Source of the DNA: Paenibacillus albicereus
GTDB taxonomy: Bacteria > Bacillota > Bacilli > Paenibacillales > Paenibacillaceae
Length of the DNA stretch: 64,000 nt
NCBI RefSeq assembly: GCF_012676905.1
Contig: NZ_CP051428.1
Span: 1,574,001-1,638,000 of the forward strand
Direction of reading: 5' to 3'
Within the stretch, counting starts at the first letter, position 1. Each line of letters starts with the position of its first letter. Under the pieces are notes generated by a model. The model ran no database searches and was not told the DNA's origin. It saw nothing but the letters and a program-made list of their open reading frames with translations. Of the stretch, positions 42,898 through 54,800 are shown piece after piece. A program made the translations under genes and the position numbers.

Positions 42898-45800
42898 ATG
42901 GATGCTTGCACTACCTTGACCGGCCTGCTCGCCTCCAGGCGCTCCAGCGAGGCCGGCATCACCTTTGCCGAGCCGTCCGGAGAGCGCTTCGTGACCTACG
43001 GCGAGCTGGAACGCCGGGCAACGGAGCTGCTCGGCCCGCTGGTCCGCCACGGACTCCGGCCCGGGCGCCATGCGGTGCTCCAGACGGAGAGCAACGAGCG
43101 CTTCGCGCTCCTGTTCTGGGCCTGCCTGCTCGGAGGAGCGGTTCCGGTGCCCTTGGCCGCCGCCCGCACGGACGAGCAGAAGCGCAAGCTGGCCGCCGTG
43201 CGCGCCCAGCTGCCGGATCCGCTCGTCCTGGCCGACGCCGAGCTGGCCGATGCTGCCGGGAATCAGGCCGGCGTCGTTCCGTATCCGGCCCTCGAAGCCT
43301 TGCTCGAACGCGCCGAGCCGGCGGTGCTTGCGGACGAGCCGCCGATCCGGCTGCACGCCGCCGATCCGGACGAGCCGGCCTTCATCCAGTTCACCTCCGG
43401 CTCTACGGGCGATCCCAAAGGCGTCGTCCTGACGCACGCAAACCTGCTGGCCAACATGCGCGCCATCGTCCGCGGAGCGCGCTCCGGGCCGATAGACTCC
43501 TCGCTGAGCTGGCTTCCCTTGACCCATGACATGGGGCTGATCGGCTTCCACCTCTCGCCGCTGCTGGCCGGCATGAACCAGTGGCTCATGCCGACGTCGC
43601 AGTTCGTGCTGCGGCCGATGAGCTGGCTGGAGCTGGCGAGCCGCGAGCACATCACCTGCCTCGCCTCGCCCAATTTCGGGCTCCTTCATCTGATGCAGCA
43701 TTTCAAGCCGGATCAGGCCGGTTCGTGGGACCTGTCCGCGGTGAGGCTGCTGTTCAACGGTGCGGAGCCGATCTCGGCAGAGGCCTGCCGCGCCTTCCTG
43801 GAGCTGCTGAATCCTTTCGGCCTGCGCCCGCAAAGCCTGTTCCCGGTCTACGGCCTTGCGGAGGCTTGCCTTGCCGTCACCTTCCCCGATCCGGACGAGC
43901 CGCTGCGCACCGTACATGTCCGCCGCGGACGGCTGCGTCCGGGAGAAGCCGTGCCGCTGGCGGAGGCGGGCGACCTGCAAGCGATGGAGCTCGTCGAGCT
44001 CGGCACGCCGGTCGCCGGCTGCGAGGCTGCCCTGTTCGACGGGGCAGGCAAGCGGCTGGGCGAGAGCGAGGCCGGACTCGTCTGCATCCGGGGAGCCAAC
44101 GTGACCCGAGGGTATTTCAACCGGCCGGACGCCAACCGGGAGCTCATCCGCGACGGCTGGCTGAACACCGGCGACATCGGCTTCTTCCACGAAGGCCGCC
44201 TCTATTTGACGGGAAGGATGAAGGACATCCTGTTCGTCAACGGCCAGAACTACTATCCGCATGACCTGGAGGAGCTGCTGGCCGAGCTGCCGGCCTGCGC
44301 GGCCGGCAAGGCTGCGGTCAGCGCCGTCTCGGACCCGCGGACAGGCTCCGACATCGCTGCGGTTTTCGTGCAGCACCGCGGCAAACCGGAAGCGTTTCTG
44401 GCCATCCGGCGCCAGGTGCGCGTGCTCCTCAGCCGCCGCGCCGGTCTAGAAGCCGGCCCCGTCGTGCCCGTGAAGCGGATTCCCAAAACGACGTCCGGTA
44501 AAATCAAGCGCTTCGAGCTGGCGGACGAGCTGCTGGCCGGGCAGTTCGCCGCCGCGCTCGAGCTGCTGGATGCGGCCGAAGCGGCCGCGGCCGCGCAGGA
44601 AGCGCTGCTTGCCCCTGAAGCGGACAAGACTAGCCTGAACGAGGGAGCCGCGGCGGCGGGTCCGCTTTCTCCGACAGAGGAGGCCGCATCATCGACTGGA
44701 CGCTTGGCGGACAGCCGAAACGTGCGGTCTGCCGTCTCCGTTCCGAAGGACGAGGCGGGAGCGGCCGGTGGACCGACCGCGATCGAGAGCCGGCTGCTGG
44801 ATATCTGGATGGAGATTCTCGGGACGGAGCGGCTCGGTCCGAACGACTCGTTCCTGGAGCATGGCGGCAATTCGCTGCGCGCCGCGCGCGCCGCGGCCCG
44901 CATCCAGGAGGAGCTGGAAGCCCCCCTGTCGCTGGCGGAGCTGCTGCGCCATGACACGGCGCGCGCGCTCGCGGCCTATGTCGAGCAGCGGCTGGCCGAG
45001 GGAGTCCGGACGGCTCCGGCGTCCGCGCCGCTCGTCCGCGCCGACCGCGGCTCCTATCCGGCTACGCCTGCGCAGCGGCGGCTCCATCTGCATGAGGAGC
45101 TGTATCCCGGTACGCTCAGCTACCGGCTTCCCTACGAGGTCGGCATCGAAGGTCCGCTGGATATGGCCCGGCTTGCGGCCGTCTGGGAAGCGCTCGCCGA
45201 GCGGCATGACGCGCTGCGCACGTCGTTCAGGCTCGTGGAGGGGGAGTTGGTCGCGGAGATCGCGACGAGGGTGGAGCTGCCCCTCGCGATGACCGATCTG
45301 CGCGCTCTGGCTCCCGATGAGGCCGCTGCAGCGGCCGCTTCGCGCCGGAGATCGTTTTTGCGGCCGATGGATCTGGAGCGCGCTCCGCTGCTGCGGCTGG
45401 AGCTGCTGCAGCTGCCGGGCGGGCGCCATGCGCTGATGCTCGACGCGCATCACCTCGTCACCGACGGCAGCTCGATGGGGGTGCTGATGCACGATCTGGC
45501 GGCCTTGTACGACGGACGCCCCTTGCCGGAGCCCTCGCCGGGCGTCGGCGATATCGCGCTGCAGGAGCTTGACGCCGCCGTCTCGGGGGCGACGCGCTCG
45601 GCAGAACGGTATTGGAAGGCTCAGTTCGCCGATGGAATTCCGTCGGCGCCGCTGCCGGCGGATCGTCCTCGGCCGCTCTTGCCGACCTTCCGGGGCGGGG
45701 TGGAGCGGCTCCAGCTCGACCGCGAGCTGTCGGAGCGTCTGGCGCAGCTGGGCCGCAGCGCCGGCACGACGCTGTACGCGGCGCTGCTCGCCGTATACGG

Positions 45801-48800
45801 CTTGCTGCTGGAGCGGTATGCCGGCGCGGACGACGTCGTCGTCGGAACCGCCTATGCGCGCCGCGTCCGCCGCGAGACGCTCGGCACCGTCGGCTTGCTC
45901 GCGACGCTGCTGCCGCTGCGGCTGAGGGGCAGCAGGCAGCGCACCGTGCTGGAGTGGGTGCGGGAGGTCGGGGAGACGTCCGCAGCCGCGATCGAGCACG
46001 GCGACATCGGCTACGAGGCGATCGCCGAGCTGGCCGGAGCCTCGCGCGAGGCGGGACGCAGCGCGCTGTTCGACACCGCCTTCACCCTTCAGAACCTGGA
46101 GCTGCCGCAGTTCCGGACCGACGAGCTGCGCCTGACGCCGGACGCGATTCCGACGGGCTCCTGCAAGTTCGATCTGTTCTGGGAATGCGAAGCGCATCCG
46201 GACGGCGTCGCGATCCGGCTCGAATACGCGGACGATCTGTTCGGCCCCGAAACGGCCCGACAGCTGCTCCGCCACTACGAAACGCTGGCCCGTCAAGCGG
46301 CCGCCGCTCCGGAACGCGCCGCCGCTTCGCTGGAGACGCTGATCGGCGATGAACGGGAGCAGACGCTGCGGAGCGGCGTGAGCCGATGGCCGGAGCAGGA
46401 GGCGGCTCCGCTGCAGGAGCTGATCCGCCGACAGGCGGAGGAAGGACCGGACCGGATCGCGCTCTCGTTCGCCGGCGGCAGCTGGAGCTACGGCGAGCTG
46501 TGGGACGCATCGGGCCGCCTGGCCGCCGGACTGGCCGAACTTGGCGCGGCCCGCGGCTCGCGGATTGCGATCGCGATGAAGCGCTCGCCGTTGCAGCTGG
46601 CCGCGCTGATCGCGGCGCTGCGGCTCGGCGGGGCGTACGTGCCGATCGACCCGAACTATCCCGCCGAGCGGGCCGCGTTCATGCTGCGCGACGCCGAGGT
46701 CGATGCGGCGGTGGCCGACGCGTCGGCGCTGGACCTGCTCGAGCAGGCGGCGGCAGCTTGCGGCCGACCGGTCAAGCGGCTCGACGCGGAGGCATGGATG
46801 CGGGAGCGGGGGGCTGCCGCGGAAGCAAGGGCCGAGGCGTTTGACGGGACGGGGGCCGCATCGACGGCTCATGCAGCCGCCGAAGATCAGGCGGAGCGGC
46901 GGGACTCTCTGTCCTCGCCGGACGATCTGGCGTACATCTTGTATACTTCAGGCTCCACGGGCACGCCCAAAGGCATCCGCACGACCCATCGCAACGTCGC
47001 GCGCGTCGTTTATCGTCCCGGCTATGTCGAGCTCGGCCCGGACGACGCGCTGCTGCAGCTGTCGAGCCTTGCGTTCGACGGATCGACGTTCGACATCTAC
47101 GGCGCTTTGACCAACGGAGCGCGTCTCGTTCTGGCCGACGGTGACGAGGCGATGGATGCGCCTGCGCTTGTCCGCCGCCTGCGCGAGGATGGCGTGACCG
47201 TGCTGTTCGCGACGACCGCGCTGTTCAACACGCTGGCCGCTTACGGGCTGGACGGCCTTCCCCGGCTGAGGCGCGTGCTGTTCGGCGGAGAGCGGGCTTC
47301 CGTCCCTCATGCCCGGCTGGCGCTGGCGTCGCTCGGGCCGGGCTCGCTGCTGCACGTGTACGGACCGACCGAAACGACCGTGTTCGCCACCGCCTGGCCG
47401 GTGGCGGAGCTGGAGCCGGGAGCTTCGGCGCTGCCGATCGGCCGGCCGATCGACGGCACGGAGACGATGGTGCTCGATGCGTCGGGGCGGCTCGTCCCCG
47501 ATCTCGTGCCGGGCGAGCTGCATGTCGCGGGCAGCGGCGTCGCCGAAGGATATGTCGGCCTGCCTCGCGAGACGGAGGAGCGCTTCCGCCCCCATCCGTA
47601 CCGTCCGGGAGCGCGCATGTACCGCACGGGAGATCGGGTAAGAAGGCTGCATGACGGCAGCCTCGTCTTTCTCGACCGGCTGGATCAGCAGGTCAAGCTG
47701 CGCGGATTCCGCATCGAGCTCGGCGAGATCGAGGCGCGCGCGCTGGCAAGCGGACAGGTGCGGGAGGCGCATGCCGGCGTGGTCGGCGAAGGCGCGGAGG
47801 CGGCGCTGTGCGCCTATGTCGTGCCTTCCGCCGCCGGCCTGGACGAAGCGGCGCTGAGGAGCTGGCTGGCGCAAGGCCTGCCGGCCTTCATGCAGCCGGC
47901 GTTCATCGTCAGCCTGGAGCGCCTGCCGCTCGGGCCGACCGGCAAGGTCGACCGCAGGGCGCTGCCGGCCCCGGAGGCGGCTGCTTCGGCGGCTCGCGAG
48001 CGGCCTGCGACGGAGACGGAGCGGGAGCTCGCCGGGCTGTGGCAAAAGGTGCTCAAGCGGCCGGAACTAGGCGTGACGGACTCCTTTTTCGAGCTGGGAG
48101 GACATTCGCTGACCGCGGCCGCGCTGACCGGCGAGATCCATCGCCGCTTCGGCGTGCCGATGCCCGTCCGCGAGGTGTTCGCGCGGCCGACGGTGCGCGG
48201 CCAGGCGTCTTGGCTGGACCAGGCCGAGCGCGCCGGGCGCGAGCGGCTGCGGCCGGCGCCGCCGGCGGAGTCGTATCCGCTCAGTCCCGCTCAGGCGCGC
48301 CTCGCGCTGCTGGAGCGGCAGGAGGGCATCGGCCTTGCCTATCACGTGCCGCTGGCGCTGCGGCTTGGCGGCGCTCCTTCCGCAGAGGCGGTCCAGGCTG
48401 CGCTGCAAGCGCTGGTCGACCGCCACGAGCCGCTGCGCACGACGGTGCGGCTGAGCGGAGCGGAGCCGCGCGCTGTCGTGGCTCCGGCCGCAAAGGTCGA
48501 GCTGGGGCGGATGGACATCGCCGGCCCGGCGGGGCTGGCGGAGGCGATGAGCGCGTTCTTGAGGCCGCTGCCGCTGGACCGGGCTCCGCTGCTGGCTGCG
48601 TGCTACGTCGAAACGGAAGCGGAGGACGAGCGTTACCTGCTGCTGAACCTGCACCATATCGCGGCCGACGGCATCTCCGTCGGGCTGCTGCTGGAGGAGC
48701 TGGTCCGGCTGCTGGAAGGAGCGGCTCCCGAGCCGATCCCGGACGTCCAGCACAAGGATTACGCAATCTGGCTAGAAGCCGGAGGCGCCGAGCCTTCCGA

Positions 48801-51800
48801 GGCCGCCCTCGCCTGGTGGCGGGAGCAGCTTGCCGCGCCGCTGCCGCAGCCCGAGCTGCCGCTGGACCGGCCGCGCGGCGACAGGCGCTCGTTCGAGGGG
48901 CGCACGCTGGCCTTTGATTTTCCGAACGGCCTGACCGAAGCGCTGGAGAAGCTCGCCGGGAGCTGGAGCGTCACGATGAACAGCCTGCTGTTCACGCTGT
49001 ACGGAGCGCTGCTCGCTCGCTGGAGCGGCGCCGAAGAGCGGGTGATCGGCACGCTCAGCGCCGGACGCGGCCATCCCGACACGGGGGCGATGGTCGGCAT
49101 GTTCAACGGCTTCCTTCCGATCCGGACATCGTTCCCGCGCGGCCTGGCGCTGAAGCAGGCGGCGCAGGACATGCAGGAGCGTCTCTTGTCCGCCTACGAG
49201 CATCAGGAGGTGCCGTTCGAACGGCTGCTGGAGCTGGCCGGAGGGCCGTTCGATCCGGCGCGTAACGCGCTGTTCGACACGATGCTCATCCTGCACAGCC
49301 AGCTCGGCGGCGAGCCGTCCGTCCGTGGAGAGCGGTTCTCGCTCGAGCCCGTGCGGATCGGCGGCAGCCGCACCTCCAAGCTGGACCTCAAGCTGGATCT
49401 GTACGGCGACGGCCCGCACGGGCTGAGAGGCGAGCTCGAATACGCCTCCCGGCTGCTGCGGCCGTCTACCGTCCAGCGGCTGGCGGATACGTGGATCGAG
49501 CTGCTGCAGCGGGCGGCAGCGGAGCCGCAGGCTACGCTCGATGAGCTGCTGCGGCCGACCGCTGCGGAGCTGGCGCAGCTGGAAGCGTGGAACGGCACTG
49601 CGAAGGCTTATCCTGCGGCAAGCACGCTGCACGGCCTGTTCGCGGAGCAGGCGCTGCGGTCTCCGGACCGGCTCGCGGTCCACTCGTCCGAAGGCGGCTG
49701 GACGTACCGCGAGCTGGACCGCATCTCGTCGCGCATGGCGGATGCGCTTCGTTCCGCTGGCGCGGGACGCGACGGCATCGTCGCGATCGCGGCCCGCCGC
49801 TCCTTGGCGATGATGGCGGGAGTGATGGCGGTGCTGAAAGCCGGAGCCGCGTACTTGCCGCTGGACCCGGATCAGCCCCGGGAGCGGCTGGCGGACATCG
49901 TGGACGACAGCGGGTGCCGCCTGCTGCTTGCGGCGCGAGACGCCGACGGGACGCCGGCAGGTCCGGCCGTCGTCCGCCTGGAGCTGGAGGCGCTGGTCGA
50001 GCGGGCGCTGGCGGACGAAGCGGCGGCTCCCGGCGAGGCGCTCCCGCTGCCGGCAGGTCCGCAGCAGGCCGATCCGGACTCGCTGGCCTACGTCATCTAT
50101 ACGTCCGGCTCGACCGGCCGTCCGAAGGGCGTGCTCGTCGAGCATCGGGCGATCGTCAACCGGCTGCGGTGGATGCAGGATGCCTATCCGCTGACGGAGG
50201 ACGATGTCATTTTGCAAAAGACGCCCGTCACGTTCGACGTGTCGGTGTGGGAGCTGTTCTGGTGGAGCCTTGCCGGAGCTTCGGTGCGCCTGCTGGAGCC
50301 GGGCGGGGAGAAGGATCCTGCCGCGCTGCTGCGGGTGATCCGCGAAGAAGGCGTGACGACGATGCACTTCGTGCCGTCGATGCTCGGCGCGTTCCTTCCC
50401 TATGCCGCCGACAGCGGGATCGACAAGCCGCTTGCCGGGCTGAAGGCGGTGTTCGCGAGCGGCGAGGCGCTGAAGCCGGCGCATGCCGCCCGGTTCGCCG
50501 AGCTTCGCGGGGAGGGCCGGGCGCTGCCGCTGCTGGTCAACCTTTACGGGCCGACGGAAGCGGCCGTCGACGTCAGCTATTATGATTGCGCCGGCTACGA
50601 GGGCGGTCCGCTGCCGATCGGCCGGCCGATCGCCAACATCGGGCTGCATGTGCTGGACGATCGCCTGCGGCCGCTGCCGCCGGGCGCCTCCGGGGAGCTG
50701 TGCATATCCGGGGTCGGACTGGCGCGCGGGTATCTGAACCGTCCGGAGCTGACGGCGGAGAAGTTCGCATCCCTGCCGGACGGCACGCGCCTCTATCGGA
50801 CGGGAGACGAGGCGCGCTGGAACGCGGACGGCCAGCTGGAGTACCTGGGCCGCTTCGACCATCAGGTCAAGCTCCGCGGCCAGCGCATCGAATGCGGCGA
50901 GATCGAGCAGGCGGCGATGGCGGCGGCAGGCGTGCAGGACGCCGTGGCGATGCTCGTGGACGATCCGCTGGGCGAGCCGGCTTTATGCCTGTATGTCGCC
51001 AGCGGCTTGCCGGAGGCGCAGCGGACGGAGCTGGCCGCCCGGCTGCCGGGCGCGCTGGCGCGGCGGCTGCCGGACTACATGCTGCCCGCGCGCGTCGTCG
51101 CGCTGCCCGCTTTTCCGCTCACGCCGAGCGGCAAGACGGACCGCAAGCGGCTGCCTGCGCCGGACTGGACCGCAGGCGCGGACGCATGCGGCCGCCAGCC
51201 CGAGACGGCGTCCGAGCGCAAGCTCGCCGAGCTGTGGTCGGCGCTGCTCGGAGCGTCCGGCTTGACGGCGGAGGCGAATTTCTTCCGCTCCGGCGGCCAT
51301 TCGCTGCGTGCGGCCCAATTGGCCGCGGCGGTCGAGCGGACGTTCGGGAAGCGCTTTTCGCTGAGGGAGGTGTTCGAGTTCCCTGTCCTGGAGGAGATGG
51401 CGGCACGGATCGATGCGGCTCCGTCCGCAGACGGTTCCCCGTCCCTTCCTTCCGCAGGAGAACGGCCGCATTATCCGCTGACGCCGGCCCAGAACCGGCT
51501 GTTCATCCTCCATCAGCTCGATCCGCAGAGCACCGCCTACAATCTGCCGCTCGGACTCGCGCTGGAAGGCGAGCTGGACGAGAAGCGCCTGCAGCTGGCG
51601 CTGCGGCGGCTGTCCCGTCGGCATGAAGCGCTGCGGACACGGTTCGGGTGGGAGGGCGGCAAGCCGGTTCAGATCATCGAGCCGGACGCCGTCATTCAGG
51701 CGGAGACGATGGATGGGCCGAGGGAGGAGGCGGCCGCGAGGTTCGTCCGTCCGTTCGACCTGAGCCGGGCTCCGCTGATGCGCGCCGCTCTCGTCCGCGA

Positions 51801-54800
51801 CGGGCAGGGAGCCGCGCTGCTGCTGGATCTGCATCACATCGTCTCCGACGGCGTCAGCCTGAACGCGCTGGCCGCCGATTTTGCCGCCCTGTACGAAGGG
51901 CGGGAGCTGGCGCCGCTGCCGCTGCGGCTCGTCGACGCCGCCGTCTGGCAGGAGCGCTGGCTGGAGGAGCCGGAGCGGCAGCAGCAGGAAGCCTACTGGC
52001 GCTCCCGGCTCGCCGGTCCGCTGCCGGCGCTCGACCTGCCGCTCTCCGGACCGCGTCCGGAGCGGCCGGACGGCCGGGGCGGACACGTGCGGCTGCGGCT
52101 GCCGGACCCGCTCGTCGGCGCGGTGCGCCGGCTCGCCAGCGCGCTGGAAGCGACGCCCTACCACGTGCTGCTCGCCGCATACGCGGCGCTGCTGCACCGG
52201 ATGACGCGCGAGGAGGACCTGATCGTCGGCACGCCGGCGAGCGGACGCTTCCATCCCGATCTGGAGCCGGTCGTCGGCATGTTCGTGCAGACGCTCCCGC
52301 TCCGCATCTGCGCGCCGGGAGAAGCGAGCTTCGGCCAGCTGGTCGACGAGGCGCGCCGTACCTCCGTCGAGGCGCTGGACCAGGGGCAGCTGCCGTTCGA
52401 GCTGCTCGCCGCCTCGCTTGGCGCGGGGCGCGATCCGGGCCGGAACCCGGTGTTCGACACGATGTTCGTCTGGCAGAGCATGGATCCGCCGGCCGGCGAG
52501 GCGGGCGGACTGCGCCTGGAGCCGTTCCGCCTGGAGCATCCGGCGTCCAAGCTGGACCTGACCTTCGAGCTGGCCGAGCGCGGCGGCGGCATCGAGCTGA
52601 CGGTGGAGTACGCCTCCGCGCTGATGGACGCGGAGGCGGCGAGGCGCATGGCCGGCTGGTATGCGACGCTGCTCGATGCGGCGTGCGCCGATGCGGCCGG
52701 CCCGATCCGGGAGCTTCCGCTGCTGACGGCGGAGCAGGAGAGGGAGCAGGAGCTTCTTTTCCACCCCGGACGATGGGATCGGGCTTCGTCCCCACGAGAA
52801 GAGGCGACGCATCTCGATTCAACTGCCGGCGCTCTCCCGGAGCCCGCTACGCTGGACGCCGAGCTCACGCGGCAAGCCCGGCTGACGCCGGAGGCGGTCG
52901 CCGTCCGCAGCCGATCCGGCTCGCTCACCTACCGGGAGCTGGACGAGGCGTCGGAGCGGCTGGCAGGGGAGCTCCGGCAGCGCGGCATCGGGCGGGACTC
53001 GCTCGTCGCCGTCTGCATGGAGCGCTGCCCGGAGCTGATCGTGGCGATCTACGGCATCTTCAAGGCCGGAGCCGCCTATGTGCCGTTGGCGCCGTCCCTG
53101 CCGCCGGAGCGCCTGTCGTACATGCTGGACGACTGCGGAGCGGCGCTCGTGCTGACCGCTTCGGAGTCCGATCCGGCGCCGGCGGTGCGCGAGCTGCCCC
53201 GGCTCGGCGTGGCGGAAGCCGTGCGGAGCCGGCTGGACCGCGCTCCGCAGGCAGCCGGGCATGACGGAAGCAGCCTCGCTTACGTGCTGTACACCTCCGG
53301 CTCCACGGGACGGCCCAAGGGCGTCATGATCGAGCATCGCTCCGTCCTCAACCGGCTGCGCTGGATGCAGCGGGCCTATCCGCTTGCCGCGTCCGACGTC
53401 ATCCTGCACAAAACGCCGATCACCTTCGACGTTTCGGTATGGGAGCTCATGTGGTGGAGCTTCGCCGGCGCGTCCGTCTTCCTGCTGGAGCCGGGCGGCG
53501 AGAAGGACCCGGCCGCGATCGCGCGGGCTGTCGCCGAAGCTGGCGTCACGACGATGCACTTCGTGCCGTCCATGCTCCATCTGTTCCTGGAGGACGCCGC
53601 CGTCCGCGCGGCGGCCGAGGAGGGCTCCCTCGCTCCGCTGCGCACGGTGTTCGCGAGCGGCGAGGCGCTGGCCGCCAGCCATGCCGACCGGTTCGAGGCG
53701 ATTGTCGCGGGCCGCTCGGGGGCGGAGCTGGTCAATCTGTACGGTCCGACGGAGGCGACGGTCGACGTCAGCTTCTACAATTGCAGCCGTGAGGGGCGGA
53801 GGGGGAAATCCGTGCCGATCGGCCGCCCGATCGACCGGACGGCGCTGTACGTCTTGAGCGACGGCCTGCGGATGCAGCCGCCGGGCGTGCCGGGCGAGCT
53901 GTGCATCGCCGGCGTCGGCCTCGCGCGGGGCTATCTCGGCCGCGAAGAGCTGACGCGCCAGGCGTTCGTGCCCAATCCGTACCGGGACGGCGGCCGGCTG
54001 TACCGCACCGGCGACCTGGCCCGCTGGCTGCCGGACGGCCAGCTCGAGTACCTCGGTCGGCTGGACCATCAGGTCAAGCTTCGCGGCTACCGGATCGAGT
54101 GCGGCGAGATCGAGGCGGCCCTCCGTCGCGACGGCCGCATCGGCGAAGCGGTCGTGCTGAAGCGCAGCCGCTTCGGCGCCGAGGCCGCGGAGTATCTATG
54201 CGCTTATTACACGGCAGCCGCGCCGCTGGACGAATCGCAGCTGCGCGAGGCGCTGGCCCGCGAGCTGCCCGATTACATGATCCCGGCCGCCTTCGTCCGG
54301 CTGGAAGCGATGCCGCTCTCGCCGAGCGGCAAGACCGACCGCCGGGCGCTGCCTGATCCGCAGCCGGCCGCGCCGGCTTCAGGCCCGCATGCTTCGGCGC
54401 GAACGGAGACGGAGCGGCTGGTCGCGTCGCGGCTGAGCTCGCTGCTCGGCGGAGGCGAGGCGGACGCCGAGCGCAGCTTCTTCGAAGCCGGAGCGGACTC
54501 GCTGCTGCTGCTGCGGCTTCACCAGCAGCTGGATCAGCGCTGGCCTGGCGCGCTCCAAGTGGCCGATCTGTTCAGCTATCCGACGGTGCGCAAGCTGGCC
54601 GCCCGGATCGACAGCGCGGCCGGTCACGAGGAGCGCGTCTGGAGCTGGACCGGCATCCCGCTTCCGGGCGATGCTCCGCCGGCGGTCCGTTCCGGGCCCA
54701 GGGAGGGGCGGCTCGACATCGAGCTGGAGCCTTCCGTCGCCCGCGCCTTGGAGGCGATGGCCGCCGAGCGGGGCACCGGGCCCGACAGCGTCCTGCTCGG

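Noticed and set aside
43388-44500. First adenylation domain as an amino-acid-activating A domain
   Set aside because: The text SWLPLTHDMGLIGFHLSPL and its position before a carrier and a C domain fit a fatty acyl-AMP ligase, not an amino-acid A domain.
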